Assembly: GCF_018143015.1 (NCBI RefSeq)
Contig: NC_054749.1
Location: 30,971,411-31,035,410, forward strand
Direction of reading: 5' to 3'
Length of the DNA stretch: 64,000 nucleotides
Source of the DNA: Lytechinus variegatus
Taxonomy: Eukaryota > Echinodermata > Echinoidea > Temnopleuroida > Toxopneustidae
This document shows, piece by piece, positions 14,401 through 24,499 of this stretch. Below the pieces are notes generated by a model, which worked only from the letters and a program-made list of their open reading frames with translations, was not told the DNA's origin and did not search any database. Within the stretch, counting starts at the first letter, position 1. Every line of letters starts with the position of its first letter. Made by a program: the position numbers and the translations under genes.

Positions 14401-17400
14401 GTCCTTGGCTTTATAACATTCAGCAGTATCCAGTCTGGTAACATCATATAAATTTTCAAATGAAACCTGTTTTATGGTGAAAATTTTAACTTCAGAAGAA
14501 ATACGTACTGAAAAAATGCAGTAAAATGAATTTTACTGCAATGTTTATAAAGAAAATTGTTACTTCAGAAGAAATATGTAATGAAAAAAAATGCAGTAAA
14601 ATTAATCTTACTGCAATGTTTATAAAGAAAACACTTGTTTTCAACAGCTGAAAAATATCTTTTCTGACTTGGCCACATTTCCTTTATTAAATCTTTTTTG
14701 ATATAACCCTTCCTGAATACTTTACAGGATGACACAAACTTGTGTCTCCATTTTCATATTTTTTACCATTGGGTATCATTTTCATGTAAGTTCAATAGGC
14801 CTACAACAAAAATGAATTGCTCGTTCAGAAACCACTTTAAATACCCCCAAACTTTCCTCTGAAATATATAGAAAATTGTTGCTGTTCAAAGCAGGCAAAT
14901 TTATACTATACATGTACATGTACATCTACAGGCCAGTACACACAAAATTGACCTCAAGTGCAAGTGATAATATTTGAGTAGTGTAAACAACTTTACCCTT
15001 TCTGAATAATCTTCTCATGATATCACTGAAGATAGCCTACAGTACCTGTATGCCATGGGTGTCTTGTCTACTGGTGTCTTGTCCATAATATTTATATATT
15101 AATGCAAAGATGTGTGTATTTTGGAATGTCTTGATGTTATTCTTTGTCATAAATAATTGCTTCCATAAATGACATGAAAGAAAATGTGAAAAAAATTAGA
15201 CTTCAAATGTATAGGAGTGGCATTCATGTACTGTATGTCCACAGAAGAGAATACAACAGGATCCTTACATGTAGGCCTTTATTACCCTTTTTCAGTTAAA
15301 TTTTACGGTCTTTCTGCAGCAGTAAATTGCAGAAAAGGGTGTTCCTCCAGATTAATTTTCTGTTTCAGATATTTTTACATTATCAACACACCTTTGATAT
15401 ACATATATTTTTTTCAATTATTAATTATATCCATAAATATGTATGATTATAAAATTTTACAAGACATTTTTTCATGGTTACAGTGCTCGACATATGTTGA
15501 GTTTCAGTTTCAAAAATTAAAAAAATCAGATTCAAACATTCAACCAAAATATCAACAGTATACAGGAATCTAGCACATCAACAAAGTAGAAAGGTGAAAA
15601 TAGGCACACACAAAATAACTATAAAAATTTGTTTTTTTTTTCACACCAATCAGCATATCTATCAATGAAGTAGAAAGGTGTAGGAGAAAGAAAAAATAAT
15701 TTCAACAAACATGAAATTTCATCTTTACACCAATCAGATGAACCTTCAGTGATATGACATAACCATCATTCACAATGCAGAACCACTACTAGGTCATATC
15801 AAGAAATTAGAACAAAAACAAACAATTACCTCAAGTTCTCAACCATGTATACCAGGCAATTTTTTTTTCAGGGGTTACTTTTCACAATCTACTTCCTAAT
15901 GCCCTTTTTACACAGGATTTTCTTAACCCTGGACTATCGCTAACCCCGTACTATCCTTAACCCCGTACTATTTTTTTTCCTTTTCACACATGCCAAATTG
16001 TTATTGCTAACCCCGGATAAGGAATGCTTGCTTTTTACACACGAAACTCGCTAACCCCGGACTAGTGGTTTTTGTCAATCATTCGTAGTACAAGTGCTTC
16101 ACTCGTACACTTTTTACACACGCTACAATTTCCTTAACCCCGTACTATAGGTAGGGCCAAATAGTACGGGGTTAAGCTTAGCCCACTTTCGTTTTACACA
16201 TGCGACCTTAACCCCGTACTATTGCTCTTAGCACCGCAATTGGTGGGATAACCCTGCTTTTTTGCAGGGCCAAATAATCCCGTACTATAGGTGGGGTTAG
16301 CCCACTTTGCAAAAACGCTGTGTAAAACGAAAGTGGGCTAAGCTTAACCCCGTAATATAGGTGGGGCTAAATTGCCATTTAGCCCCACCAATAGTACGGG
16401 GTTAAGGAAATTTTAGCCTGTCTAAAAAGGGTATTAGTCTACATCATTGGATAAGTTTTAAAATTGGAGTGAACTGGATTTTCTAGGGCTCTATTTCACA
16501 GGTAAAATCACCCTAATACTGTACATGTATGCCAGTGAATACTGCCAGGGATATATCCCTGATACTCCAGATACCTTGGAAGCCAATGAACGGCATATGT
16601 TGAAAAGAGTAAGTATGTTAAAAGTGATTACCCAATTACGTAAACATTACATAACACACAGACATGTTTCCCATTACATCCTCAGTGCAGTGTGAAGGCA
16701 TCATCTGTACTCTATTTCAAGCATTCATACTTTGACCTCCCTCATTGAGTCCATGTAGAAAAGTACTATGTAGACAAGTATTATGTAGGCATACAGGTGA
16801 AACTAAGAGATTTTTTTGCATACGCTGTATCTTGTATGCTCTTTTGATACAAGAGTATCTATATTGAAATGCAGATAAAAATGTGATGGATACTGACAAT
16901 CTGAAATCCCCATTACTACATTATTATAATCCGGAGAGGGGTGCACTTCTATTGACGAGTGGATACCATGCGCGACCATGAGGTCTCAAAAAGCAACCTA
17001 AACACATATTTTCCATACTCTGAAAATGCACCCCTTAACAAGTATTGGAATGTGAACCGGGCTTGTGAAACCCTACCCTTAACAAGTATTGGAAACAAAA
17101 CGATACTATTGGCAAGTATTCCCTGAAATAAACCCCTAAATCAAGTACAGCGATATTTTAATTGTTATGTCACGGTCGTCGGTTTTACCTTTACCTACAT
17201 CATTAGGTAATTCAGTACAGCTCCACTCACGCAAATCGTACTCTAAACACGTAGTGTTGACTCTTGGGGCAAAATGTACATCCTTTATAAAACATTTTAG
17301 TTTTGATTTTTATACCCTCTAAAATTTGACCGTAAACACATAGCTTTCCTTTCGAAAATAGATACCCTTTTTTCATTATTTTTAACACCCTTATTATGTT

Positions 17401-20400
17401 ACGTACATAACATGCCTATTATGAAAAGACATCCTTTTAACATGTTTTTTGTTCGCGCATGGTATCCACTCGTCACTGTAAGTGCCCCCCCCCCCAGGTT
17501 ATAATCATTATCATCACCTTCATCATCAACGTCATCCTCACCATCACTACAACCATCAGAACATGGTCAATAAAAAGATTTTGTGTAAATTAGCTCTTTA
17601 TATCAATTACCTCTTTTATCACTAGTCCTGACGACAAATGCATGTTTTTGCCGCTTAGTGATTAAATCGATAACCTTTCTCTCATTGTCGATAATGCCAA
17701 CTATTATGTAGGGACAGTGATTTTCTGTGATAGCGGATAACGAACATAATTCACTGAAACAGCATTTTGAAGCAGAAAGTGGCTTTCCAAACAAAAAATC
17801 CTAGAAAACATATTTTTCCTCAAAATACACAGAAAAGCAACAGAAATCACTCCACAATCTCAACAAAATAAGAATACTAACGAGCCACAAAACATGATCT
17901 CACTTTGCTACAATCATGACAATCCAAACATCGTGACTGCCCTCGACTCCATGATCATATCGAAAACATTCATAAGCGAAAGCTCAATTTAGTGACCAAA
18001 ACAAGTACCAAATCTAAGCAACACGGCCTCGTGTTGCTGCCCTCTACATTCGAAGATGTAACAGCACAAATCCAAAATGGAGGATAGGCGAAAGTCGTTG
18101 ACTGCTCACAACGACGTCCAAAAAGCCTCCAAATATTGATAAAATTTTATCCAACCCTAAAATAATGCTAATAATGTGAAAGGTGATGTATTCATGCTAA
18201 ATATACATTTAGCATCTATGTTACATTATAAACAGAATTGTCACCTATCAATAAAATGTTCTTTTGTCGACAGTTGCCAATATCGGTAAGATGTTTTTAG
18301 CGATATATCGAGACAGAGAATTTTCTTACCGATATCAGCACTAGTGTGAATACATGTGAGGGACTCTAGATTAATTTGCATGATCTTAGCAACCAATACA
18401 AGTGATAATTGGTATGAATATCCCCAATTCAATTTGAAAATCATCATCATAATCATCATTACTGTCATCATCATCATCGTCATTATTTCATTTCATTTAT
18501 TTCACATTAAAATCCAATACACACAATTACATAAGAACGAAAAAGAAATTATTCCATGTATATATAAAAAAGAAAAACATACAACAAAATCAAAATATGA
18601 TGGTAAATAATGTGACCGGGGCTAGAAAAGCAGAGCTTATCGAGTCTAGCCCCGGCAGAAATGGAGAATACGAGAAGAAGGAAGGAGAGGCCCACCCCGA
18701 GACTCCGAGAGCACGAACGGTCAGAGACGTTAGACACTCTGACCGTGACCAACTAAGCTCCCGGAGTAGCTCTCTCCTCCAGTGAACACTTTAAAATCAG
18801 CCTATTGGAAATAAGGGGGGGGGGACAGATTGCTTTCTGTAATCAACCATAACCACCATTCATGAATGATGCCATCACCATTATTGGCATCCCTATCATC
18901 ATCACCATGATCATCATCATCTTAAAGTCTCTCAGCTCACCTTAACCATCAGATGTTCTACCATGGCTTGTATTGCTGAGAAGCCCGAGTATAGATAAGT
19001 GTTTGCAGGACAGTTACGCCAAGGATAGGTTAGACCATACGCTGGATCATCATTATAACAACTCGGAGAGCCTGAAAACAGAGAGGAGGATAAACAAATG
19101 AATGACTATCTTAATATCACACAGGGATGGAAAACACACATAGAGAGTAGTTAATCAAGGTCCTGTCATTGGAATTCAATTCCAACCAAAATTTGTAAAA
19201 GTAAATCACAAAATGTTTTCAAAAAGAAATATAAAACTTTTTTTACTTGATTAATATTGTTGTTGTTTGCATCGATATGTAGGCTCTTGTATTTTATGGT
19301 ATTATAGTTTTGCCCAGTGTTTGTTTGGCATTTTGTTGTCACATTTTTAGGGTACTTTGAGTTTCTATATGTTATTTAAATTTTTATTATTTTAAGTATC
19401 TTGGGTTGGTGTTTATAAGGTTCATCCTTTCTTGCCACTGTCCTCACTAATGTTTTTCATGAATATCGTATGATACTCTAGACTATAAATATAGATGTCT
19501 TCTTTTACATATATAATCCATAATTTCATATGAATTACTAAATAGTAAATATCTAGATGTACGATAGTTGTAGCTGGTGGGTAGGCCTTAGTCTGATAAT
19601 TTAAATCCAAGTTCAAAAACACAAAAAAGCAAAGTAAAGAATCATGAATAATAAGACTAAGTTACTGATAATTTGTAAAAATTATTGTAACTGTCCTTTT
19701 GATTCCTCTTAATGTGGGTCTTCATCAGCTCGAGCTTGAAGAATAGCGCGCTAATGTGGGATCAGAGAAATAAGCCCGAAGTCAGTGGGAGTGTGCGATC
19801 CCGTCTTCACCAGCTCGAGCTCGAGTTTAAGCCCGAAACTGGAGCATGCGCGCTTCAAAGGAACAAGCGCGCGGTTTTAAAATTTTACCGCGCCAAAATT
19901 CGGAGCGTCTGCGTACGTACACAGTACGTGTGCGTACACGTACACGTGTGTTTTGTTGTTGTAAGAGCGGAAATTGACTGTTGCAGTGCATGGTGGGATC
20001 GATAAACCCGAAATTTGAGCTCGAGCTGGTGAAGACGCGAAAAGAATAGTGCACTATTTTGCGAATTAGCTCGCTATTCTGAAAATAAGTCCAAGATTTT
20101 GGTGGTTTATTTTTCGATCAGAATAGCGCGCTATTTCCGTCTTCATTGCAAAATTAGCTCGCTATTCTCTGATCGGGCTAATTCACTGTATCAGGAATAG
20201 CGCGCTATTCTTCAAGCTCGAGCTGGTGAAGACGCACCTTTAAATAGCTCTTAAAATAGATTATGACAAGCGAATTGCCTTCGTTCATTTACAAAACTAC
20301 ATATACATGTACATAAATCTACAATTTTCTATTAACATATTGGCAATGAGTGCCAGAGGTCCCTTTATGAAGCCCTATGAGTAGCAGAGAATGCAGTAAT

Positions 20401-21400
20401 CAAAGGATTTAACTCACCGCGACCCACATAAGGTCCATAATCAAGAGAAACAGCTCCATAGGTAAGTCGGATTTTGTAGGATAAATTAGATGGAAAGTCC
20501 TCATCAAACACCAAAGCTACACTTATGTTTGCTGTTCCATTGACCACATCATCAACAATCTCATCCTCGGAGGCATACCCGACATAGCCCGGAATTGCCG
20601 TTATGTTGAGCAATGACGCCAGGTCAGACGCAATGCTCTCTGTGTCCGACGTGTTGGGGGTGAAGGCTATGGGGAAGGACTGGATGTTCGATGCAAAACG
20701 CGGATCAAAGAGGTCGTACGATTTCAAGGACTTAGAGGGAATCGCCGGTATAGGTTCAGTTTGAGTGGTGTAGCGCACTGTGGCCAAATTGGCAACAAAA
20801 ATGAGGGAAATGAAGATCTCCTGTGAGATGAAGAATAAATAAAATGGATCTGAGAATTAAAATAAAAAAAGATATATTACATTCAATTCTTGATAATTTC
20901 TAATATATGTAGACACATAAAAACCTTTTAAATCAATTAAAGAAAATAATTTATGTATGGGACTAACCTGTAACATCACCAAATGACTTGATAGAGCAAT
21001 TTGCCATGTTTTAAGGGCATACATGTAAGTTCCAATGCCAAGAATCAAAACCTGAACTCCCTTGAGGATATAGGCACCAGGACCAAAGCACTTCGTAAAA
21101 TGAAGTGCCTTTGACATACAGTACCAATGCACTCTGCAAGCATTGTGTTATCCATTAAAAGACACAAGAATCATTTATTTTAATTATGTTTTTAAAAAAT
21201 ATTTCATAATTTATATTCAATGCTCCGTAACAGCTAGAAACAATCATCAATTATTGGTTAAAACGATCAGACAAAATATTAACAATTTCCTAAGTGAAAA
21301 TCAATCACATTTTTACCTGAAATGTGAGCTGTTTAAATCGTATCTTGAAGAGAAAGTTACGGTAAAGTAGCCAATATAACTGGTCCCAGAACTTGCCCAT
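135..21400 (-). CDS. ABCA-family full ABC transporter (ABCA3-like), N-terminal half, 11 exons, continues past the left edge
   Basis: Exons (minus order): 21400-21317, 20820-20418, 19071-18941, 9463-9237, 8517-8378, 6352-6156, 4933-4786, 2073-1884, 1278-1214, 786-500, 254-135. All have GT-AG ends and the phases join to exactly 664 codons. The start MGKFWDQLYWLLYRNFLFK is the usual ABCA N-terminus. TM1 lies near residues 24-46, then a short luminal or extracellular loop (about 47-230) with several N-glycosylation sequons, TM2-6 plus a final hydrophobic hairpin (about 236-443), the PSYWCG motif, and NBD1 with Walker A GHNGAGKST (544-552), Q-loop near LQENTL and signature LSGGQ (645-649). Walker B and the second half lie outside the window. 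ABCA proteins move lipids across membranes using ATP; the short first loop resembles ABCA3 more than ABCA1, but the subtype is inferred. The longest intron (9.5 kb) separates exons 3 and 4. An AG site near 21467 could precede a non-coding 5' exon. Confidence 0.93.
2185..2345 (-). mobile_element. tRNA-derived SINE
   Basis: On the minus strand the head reads like a tRNA pol III promoter: box A TGGCTCAGCCAGTAGAGC and, about 30 bases on, box B GGTTCAACTCC. A non-tRNA body follows. It lies in the ABCA intron between coding exons 7 and 8. It cannot be a tRNA gene because no acceptor stem pairs. Confidence 0.7.
2352..2500. mobile_element. Diverged MITE fragment related to the element at 7875-8034
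   Basis: It shares the internal segment AACTACCATGGTAACA and neighbouring sequence with the better preserved palindromic element at 7875. The ends are eroded. Confidence 0.5.
2688..2965 (+). mobile_element. tRNA-derived SINE with TTA-repeat tail
   Basis: The head has box A (GTGGCCAAGTGGATTAGC) and box B (GGGTTCAAATCCC), then a body ending CTACCCTGGGTAAATA and a (TTA)n tail. The head resembles a Ser/Leu-type tRNA. The tail motif CCTGGGTAAATA is shared with the SINE at 44884, so the two have related 3' parts but different heads. Confidence 0.8.
3045..3895. repeat. Minisatellite, about 78-bp unit, 10-11 copies
   Basis: Head-to-tail copies carrying AATTGATAGTAGACCAAAT recur about every 78 bp (near 3081, 3155, 3235, 3315, 3393, 3471, 3549, 3627, 3704, 3780 and 3860). 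Units differ by small changes and the outer ones are most diverged. It lies in the ABCA intron between coding exons 7 and 8. The 60-codon reverse-strand frame across it is a by-product. Confidence 0.92.
4587..4733. mobile_element. MITE with about 24-bp terminal inverted repeats
   Basis: The left end GGGGCTCGTTGCAGAAAGAG is mirrored by the right end CTCTTTCTGCAACTGGCCCC. The 147-bp element has no coding capacity. Related ends occur at 46862-47520. Confidence 0.82.
5031..5323. mobile_element. MITE with GGCCCGTATTCTG ends
   Basis: The left end GGCCCGTATTCTGTAGTCAG is mirrored by the right end (GACTTCAGAATACAGGCC). Inner repeats (CTTAACTTGG against AAGTTAAACCC) extend the pairing. No coding capacity. 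Confidence 0.75.
5400..5530 (-). mobile_element. SINE tail fragment
   Basis: Similar, in the same orientation, to the 3' body of the SINE at 56229-56592, including the ACCTGGGTGGA..AGTGGCAAA segment and CTTxCCAAAGGAC. No tRNA-like head is left. Confidence 0.6.
5652..6155 (-). repeat. Tandem array of partial ABCA exon copies, each with a 5' splice donor
   Basis: Directly downstream (minus sense) of the sixth ABCA coding exon there are four clear repeats, plus one eroded repeat, of the last ~98 nt of that exon and the first few intron bases. The donor-complement CTTAC ends at 5740, 5847, 5942, 6049 and, for the true exon, 6155. Spacings are 107, 95, 107 and 106 bp. Each unit can encode the same peptide as the exon (IPLxLLGPETV ... 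AIAFFMDR). Reading past the true donor meets a stop after about ten codons. Each unit also has a CTCCTAG that could act as a weak acceptor. Whether the extra donors are used cannot be seen here. Confidence 0.9.
7875..8034. mobile_element. Palindromic MITE
   Basis: The left arm TACTTGCAACTGTTGTAAC and the right arm GTTACAACAGTTGCAAGTCC pair, and the outer ends (GTTTCATA against TATGCAAC) also match. The middle carries two inverted copies of TACCATGGTA. It lies in the ABCA intron between coding exons 5 and 6. Confidence 0.82.
8126..8345. repeat. Intron duplication, copy A (next to ABCA coding exon 5)
   Basis: About 215 bp nearly the same as 10797-11010, in the same orientation, for example CAATACTCTTTTTTACATCA and AAGAACAAAAGCTGTGAC. 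It ends about 30 bp from the donor of coding exon 5. It has no TIRs and no tail, so it looks like a segmental duplication rather than a transposon. Confidence 0.85.
8590..9230. repeat. Pyrimidine-rich tract in an ABCA intron
   Basis: About 640 bp of imperfect C/T-rich sequence (purine-rich in the sense of the gene) between coding exons 4 and 5, ending in a C-run just before the donor of exon 4. No coding signal. Confidence 0.75.
9689..9826. mobile_element. Diverged MITE (GGGGCC..GCATAAAAC ends)
   Basis: The left end GGGGCCTGATGCATAAAACT and the right end (TTTTATACAACAGGCCC) are imperfect inverted repeats of the same type as those of the element at 25874-26027. Confidence 0.6.
10797..11010. 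repeat. Intron duplication, copy B (large ABCA intron)
   Basis: Second copy of the 8126-8345 segment, inside the 9.5-kb intron between coding exons 3 and 4. It is followed at 11005-11090 by a block that recurs at 13305-13400 (CATTAATTTTGAGCTTTTAA), so several duplication joints meet here. Confidence 0.85.
11322..11527. mobile_element. MITE with GGCGGCGGAAGCG ends and a 10-11-bp target duplication
   Basis: The ends CATTGGCGGCGGAAGC and GCTTCCGCCGCCTA are inverted. TGATTACAAT flanks both sides exactly (11312-11321 and 11529-11538; an extra A can be added). The interior repeats TGACAAGC followed by A-runs. A target duplication of this length suggests the Mutator-like superfamily. A second copy is at 39565-39849. 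Confidence 0.85.
11610..12577. mobile_element. About 965-bp element with GGGTCGCATxTCATAAG ends
   Basis: The left end CGGGTCGCATTTCATAAGCT is mirrored by the right end CCTTATGACATGCGACCCC. The interior is AT-rich and non-coding. The family is not recognised. Confidence 0.7.
12860..13058 (+). mobile_element. Probable 3' end of a truncated non-LTR element with (GAATT)n tail
   Basis: The stretch ends with AATAAAGAATTGAATTGAAT, i.e. AATAAA followed by a short repeat tail, as in CR1/L2-type 3' ends. No ORF is left. Confidence 0.45.
13200..13560. repeat. Dispersed repeat block, two diverged copies
   Basis: 13200-13310 and 13397-13500 are related: both carry GAAAATATTxxTATCTAAATAA and TTTCATxAAAATCxGATAA. 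This resembles the arms of the TTAA-flanked elements at 40075 and 59642. Confidence 0.55.
14482..14632. repeat. Two-copy tandem duplication, about 77-bp unit
   Basis: ACTTCAGAAGAAATA .. GCAATGTTTATAAAGAAAA occurs twice in succession. Each unit also contains the small palindrome GCAGTAAAAT..TTTACTGC. Confidence 0.85.
15897..16436. mobile_element. MITE built from a repeated TTAACCCCGTACTAT motif
   Basis: The ends TAATGCCCTTTTTACACAGG and (CCTGTCTAAAAAGGGTATTA) are inverted. The interior holds roughly ten direct and inverted copies of TTAACCCCGTACTAT or close variants. No ORF. Confidence 0.85.
16932..17498 (+). mobile_element. About 567-bp Mutator-like MITE, copy 1
   Basis: The inverted ends share GACGAGTGGATACCATGCGC. 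The sequence is nearly collinear with 52759-53312 (same strand) and 37105-37656 (opposite). TTATAATC lies on both sides (16924-16931 and 17499-17506). The interior repeats CCCTAAACACGTA-like motifs. Confidence 0.87.
18480..18785 (-). mobile_element. 5'-truncated retroposon 3' end with two hairpins
   Basis: On the minus strand a GC-rich part is followed by an AT-rich end finishing in an AAATGAAATGAAAT-type tail. Two strong stems are visible: CCGGGGCTAGA..TCTAGCCCCGG and GGTCAGAGTG..CTCTGACC. The source family is not recognised. Confidence 0.5.
19713..20239. mobile_element. GC-rich MITE with nested inverted ends, flanked by TTAA
   Basis: The outer ends share CAGCTCGAGCTTGAAGAATA as inverted repeats; TTAA lies on each side (19709-19712 and 20240-20243). 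A second inverted pair with the same core (GTCTTCACCAGCTCGAGCTC) sits inside, at 19803 and near 20015-20037. The interior is CpG-rich (CGCGCG, ACGTACAC). TTAA flanks suggest a piggyBac-type MITE. It is in the ABCA intron between coding exons 2 and 3. Confidence 0.7.
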
Positions 21401-23502
21401 GATGAGAGTTGATTTTCAAGGCCACCGGTGAATATTAGCTTTTTACCGTTTCTTAAGAGCTACTGTAATAGGAACTGTATAAACATAATAAAAGAGAAAT
21501 AAAATGCAAGATTGAAAATTACAATTTTCTCCAATTTTCTCATTTTCTTCTGATTTTCTTTTTACTGCATGATAAAAGAATTTTATGCAATGGTGATGAT
21601 TATGATGATGATGATCATCATCTGGTACGGGATGAAGGCGCGAGCCTGTAACTCCCGGTCGCTTCTTGTAGGATTGGTCACTGAAAACTACTACTTCATG
21701 AGCTTGCGTGAGGAGTCATGGAAGCTCAAAATGCTTATTTCGCCAAAATATATCAATATTTCTTTTAAATTTGTCTGTTGATGGCATTTGTATGAGGTTT
21801 TCAGGAAGACTATTCCAGTCATTGATATACTCTTCTACTGAAAGACTTATATCTCACATCCAGTTTGCTATGGGATTTCAATAATTTGATGGATATGATG
21901 ACTAAGATTATAATGACAAATTACAAAAAAACTAGAGCCTGAAAACATCAGTTATTCTGTTTATACTGTTTTATCAGAAAAAAGGTAATAGCATTTAAAC
22001 CTGTACATGTTTGTCGCCTGATGTGACGTTAGACGGTTATCAAAGTTGAACAACATGTATGGACAAATAAGAAATAATTCATTAGAACATAAAGAGTGGT
22101 TGAAGACTAAGGCATTTTTAATTTATAATTTTAGAAGTCAGAAACTCACAACAGAGCCAGTATTGGGAAAATATTCATGAAAAACATTTTACTTTAAAAA
22201 ACTAATACATGCATGCAATGATACTGAGCAAATCACATCAAATCAATACACTTTTTCTTATTTATAGATGGAACTTAATAACTTATAGATCAATCAGTGA
22301 CATAAAGTAAGAAAAATAAATAAACCTTAAAGAAAAAATCTACTGGCAATAAACAATAAAATTCATATCTTTAATAATTTGACAGTGACAGCAACCAAAA
22401 CATATCACACAAAAATATCTGAATATACATCCATATAAGTTATATAACTTGTTAAGTTCTTCAGGATTTACATGACAATTACCAAAAAAAATGCAAAATT
22501 ATTGTTTCTTTACAATAAATACCAATAAGATAATGAATGAGTGCTTTGTCTCAGCCCTACACTTGCAGACAATTTTTATCTGACAATGCGTATCTAGTAA
22601 TCCATGAAAAATACTGTCAATACACTGTGCATATGCATATTGGAATGTTGCAATGCAGACAGACAATTCCAAAATATGGTAATAAATTCTCTAACTGAAA
22701 GAGGACATAATAACTAAAGGAAAATCCCTGATCCAAGGACCAAATTGACTTTATTTTGGACAGAATCCAATACAATTATTTCAGATTTCAGACAATCATA
22801 CAATTTGAGACAATGCCAGACATTGTAAAACATAGAGGACCATTACAATATATGGCAATACTTTGTTGGCTCAAAAACTCCAACTTTGTGACACAGCCAT
22901 TAAGCATGCCAATAGAATATCTTGGCGATAGTATAACAAAGATCATATGGGTGTGAAAAAACCACACTCATTTCAACAACAATCAAATTCAGAGTTAATT
23001 TTAACATTAAAATATGTTAAAATTAAGGGGCATAAATCGTAGTCTATCTGTTGTTAATCCACAATACAGCTCAAATTAGGCACAAAAATGATCTAAGGCC
23101 AATTTAGATTCAGTTTCATTTATGGCAGGGGAGCTTTCTCAAATTAGATCTATCCAGTACCGATACACCTCGTAAATAAAAAATCAGTTGATTTATCGTT
23201 TATAGAATCCAATGTCATAATCGTTTATGAGAAGAACTGACTTAGGAACACACCCTTTACATAGATTAAGTCGTTATTAAATAATATTATCACATCTGAA
23301 ATTGATTCAAGTCTTTTAAAAATAATTATGCCAAAATTAAAATCACTCTACAGTACACAGACACAGTCTTCAGTGTCACTAAACCCAGGGGCCAGAGAGG
23401 GTCGCTGCCATAGCTAGGGATTTTAGAATTGAACTGACAATATGGCAGTATAAAAAATGACAATTACAACCCCTTTATTTATTTATTCAACTATTTATTC
23501 AA
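21401..23502. other. Upstream region of the ABCA gene, no gene seen
   Basis: AT-rich sequence with no convincing exon. It should contain the ABCA 5' UTR and possibly its promoter. A CCTATTACAG acceptor-like site (minus) at about 21467 suggests an upstream non-coding exon. Confidence 0.5.
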
Positions 23503-23691
23503 CTATTTATTCAACAATGCAGCAACCAGCTGTAGATCTCCGGGATCAGCGGAGGAAGAAGAACCCCAAATGAAGCCATACCAGTTTGTAATCCCGCCCT
23601 GCGCGGTGCTGCTGGGGGAAGCTACGGTCATATCGTACTCGGAATACCGTCCGGCTGGATACCCGTTTGACGTAGGATGGAACCGTGAGAA
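23503..23691 (-). other. Short GC-richer segment open on both strands, unresolved
   Basis: On the minus strand a 62-codon stop-to-stop frame reads ..GGITNWYGFIWGSSSSADPG... On the plus strand a 43-codon ATG frame reads MKPYQFVIPPCAVLLGEATV... Composition is less AT-rich than the surroundings. It could be an untranslated or coding first exon of either flanking gene, or a transposon fragment. I do not recognise it. Confidence 0.3.
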
Positions 23692-23965
23692 TTAGAGACG
23701 ATGTTTTTCCGCTAATCAATTAGTTCACTTATTGAAACAGTCAACATATGTCAGAGAAGAGTAAGGCACATTCATACTTAAGCATAGAAAAGAGTATACG
23801 TTACCAATTACAGATTTATGTACAGATTCCTGACCTTCCAGCATTAAAGTCGTAGAGAGTTACCATCAGCTCCTGTTATGACTTATGTAATGTTTTTCGC
23901 ACACGGCCCTGTTTACTTTTTTATTTGGGTTGCTTTGGCTTGAGCTTGGCAAGCGAGTTAGCTTC

Positions 23966-24052
23966 TGTAAGCAATGAATTCCAATGCCCGGAGTTAGAAA
24001 TGAATATTCATTATGAATGACGTATTCTGTAGCGCGCATAATTTAATAGCGT
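23966..24052 (+). repeat. About 87-bp repeat, inverted copy at 38995-39088
   Basis: GTAAGCAATGAATTCCAATG through TTCTGTAGCGCGC recurs almost unchanged on the opposite strand at 38995-39088. No TIRs were found. The palindromic GAATATTCATTATGAAT core is in both. It lies about 130 bp before the first recognisable exon of the plus-strand gene remnant. Confidence 0.85.
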
Positions 24053-24499
24053 TGTAGCCATAGAGTTAAATAGCGTTGTAGAGCTAGCTACGTACCGGTA
24101 CGGTACGTACAAAAAAGTATTAGGCCTAGGTTACCAGTACTTTAGCCCTATCGATGCCAGTGATGGCTGCACAAGTCCATTTAGGATTGCCCAAATTTTG
24201 ATGTAAAGCTGGGACCAAATTTCGGCTATGTTTTTACGAAAGAAGCGGTGGAGGAAATGATAAGGCATCATGAGGTGTCAACATTTTCATCGTTTACAAT
24301 CCAGCAGACGAGATGCACGCCCGCGCTGCCAAAGAAGGGCCAGGAACGGGGCCAGGCCCAGGAACAGGAGATAAAGGTATGATACATGGTACAATATAGG
24401 CCTACCAGGGTGACCAGATTTCACAAAATGAAATAGGCCTACGGGACATTTAACAAACGAAGATCAACAAAGAAGCCCACACAAAGTATTAGACTTGTG

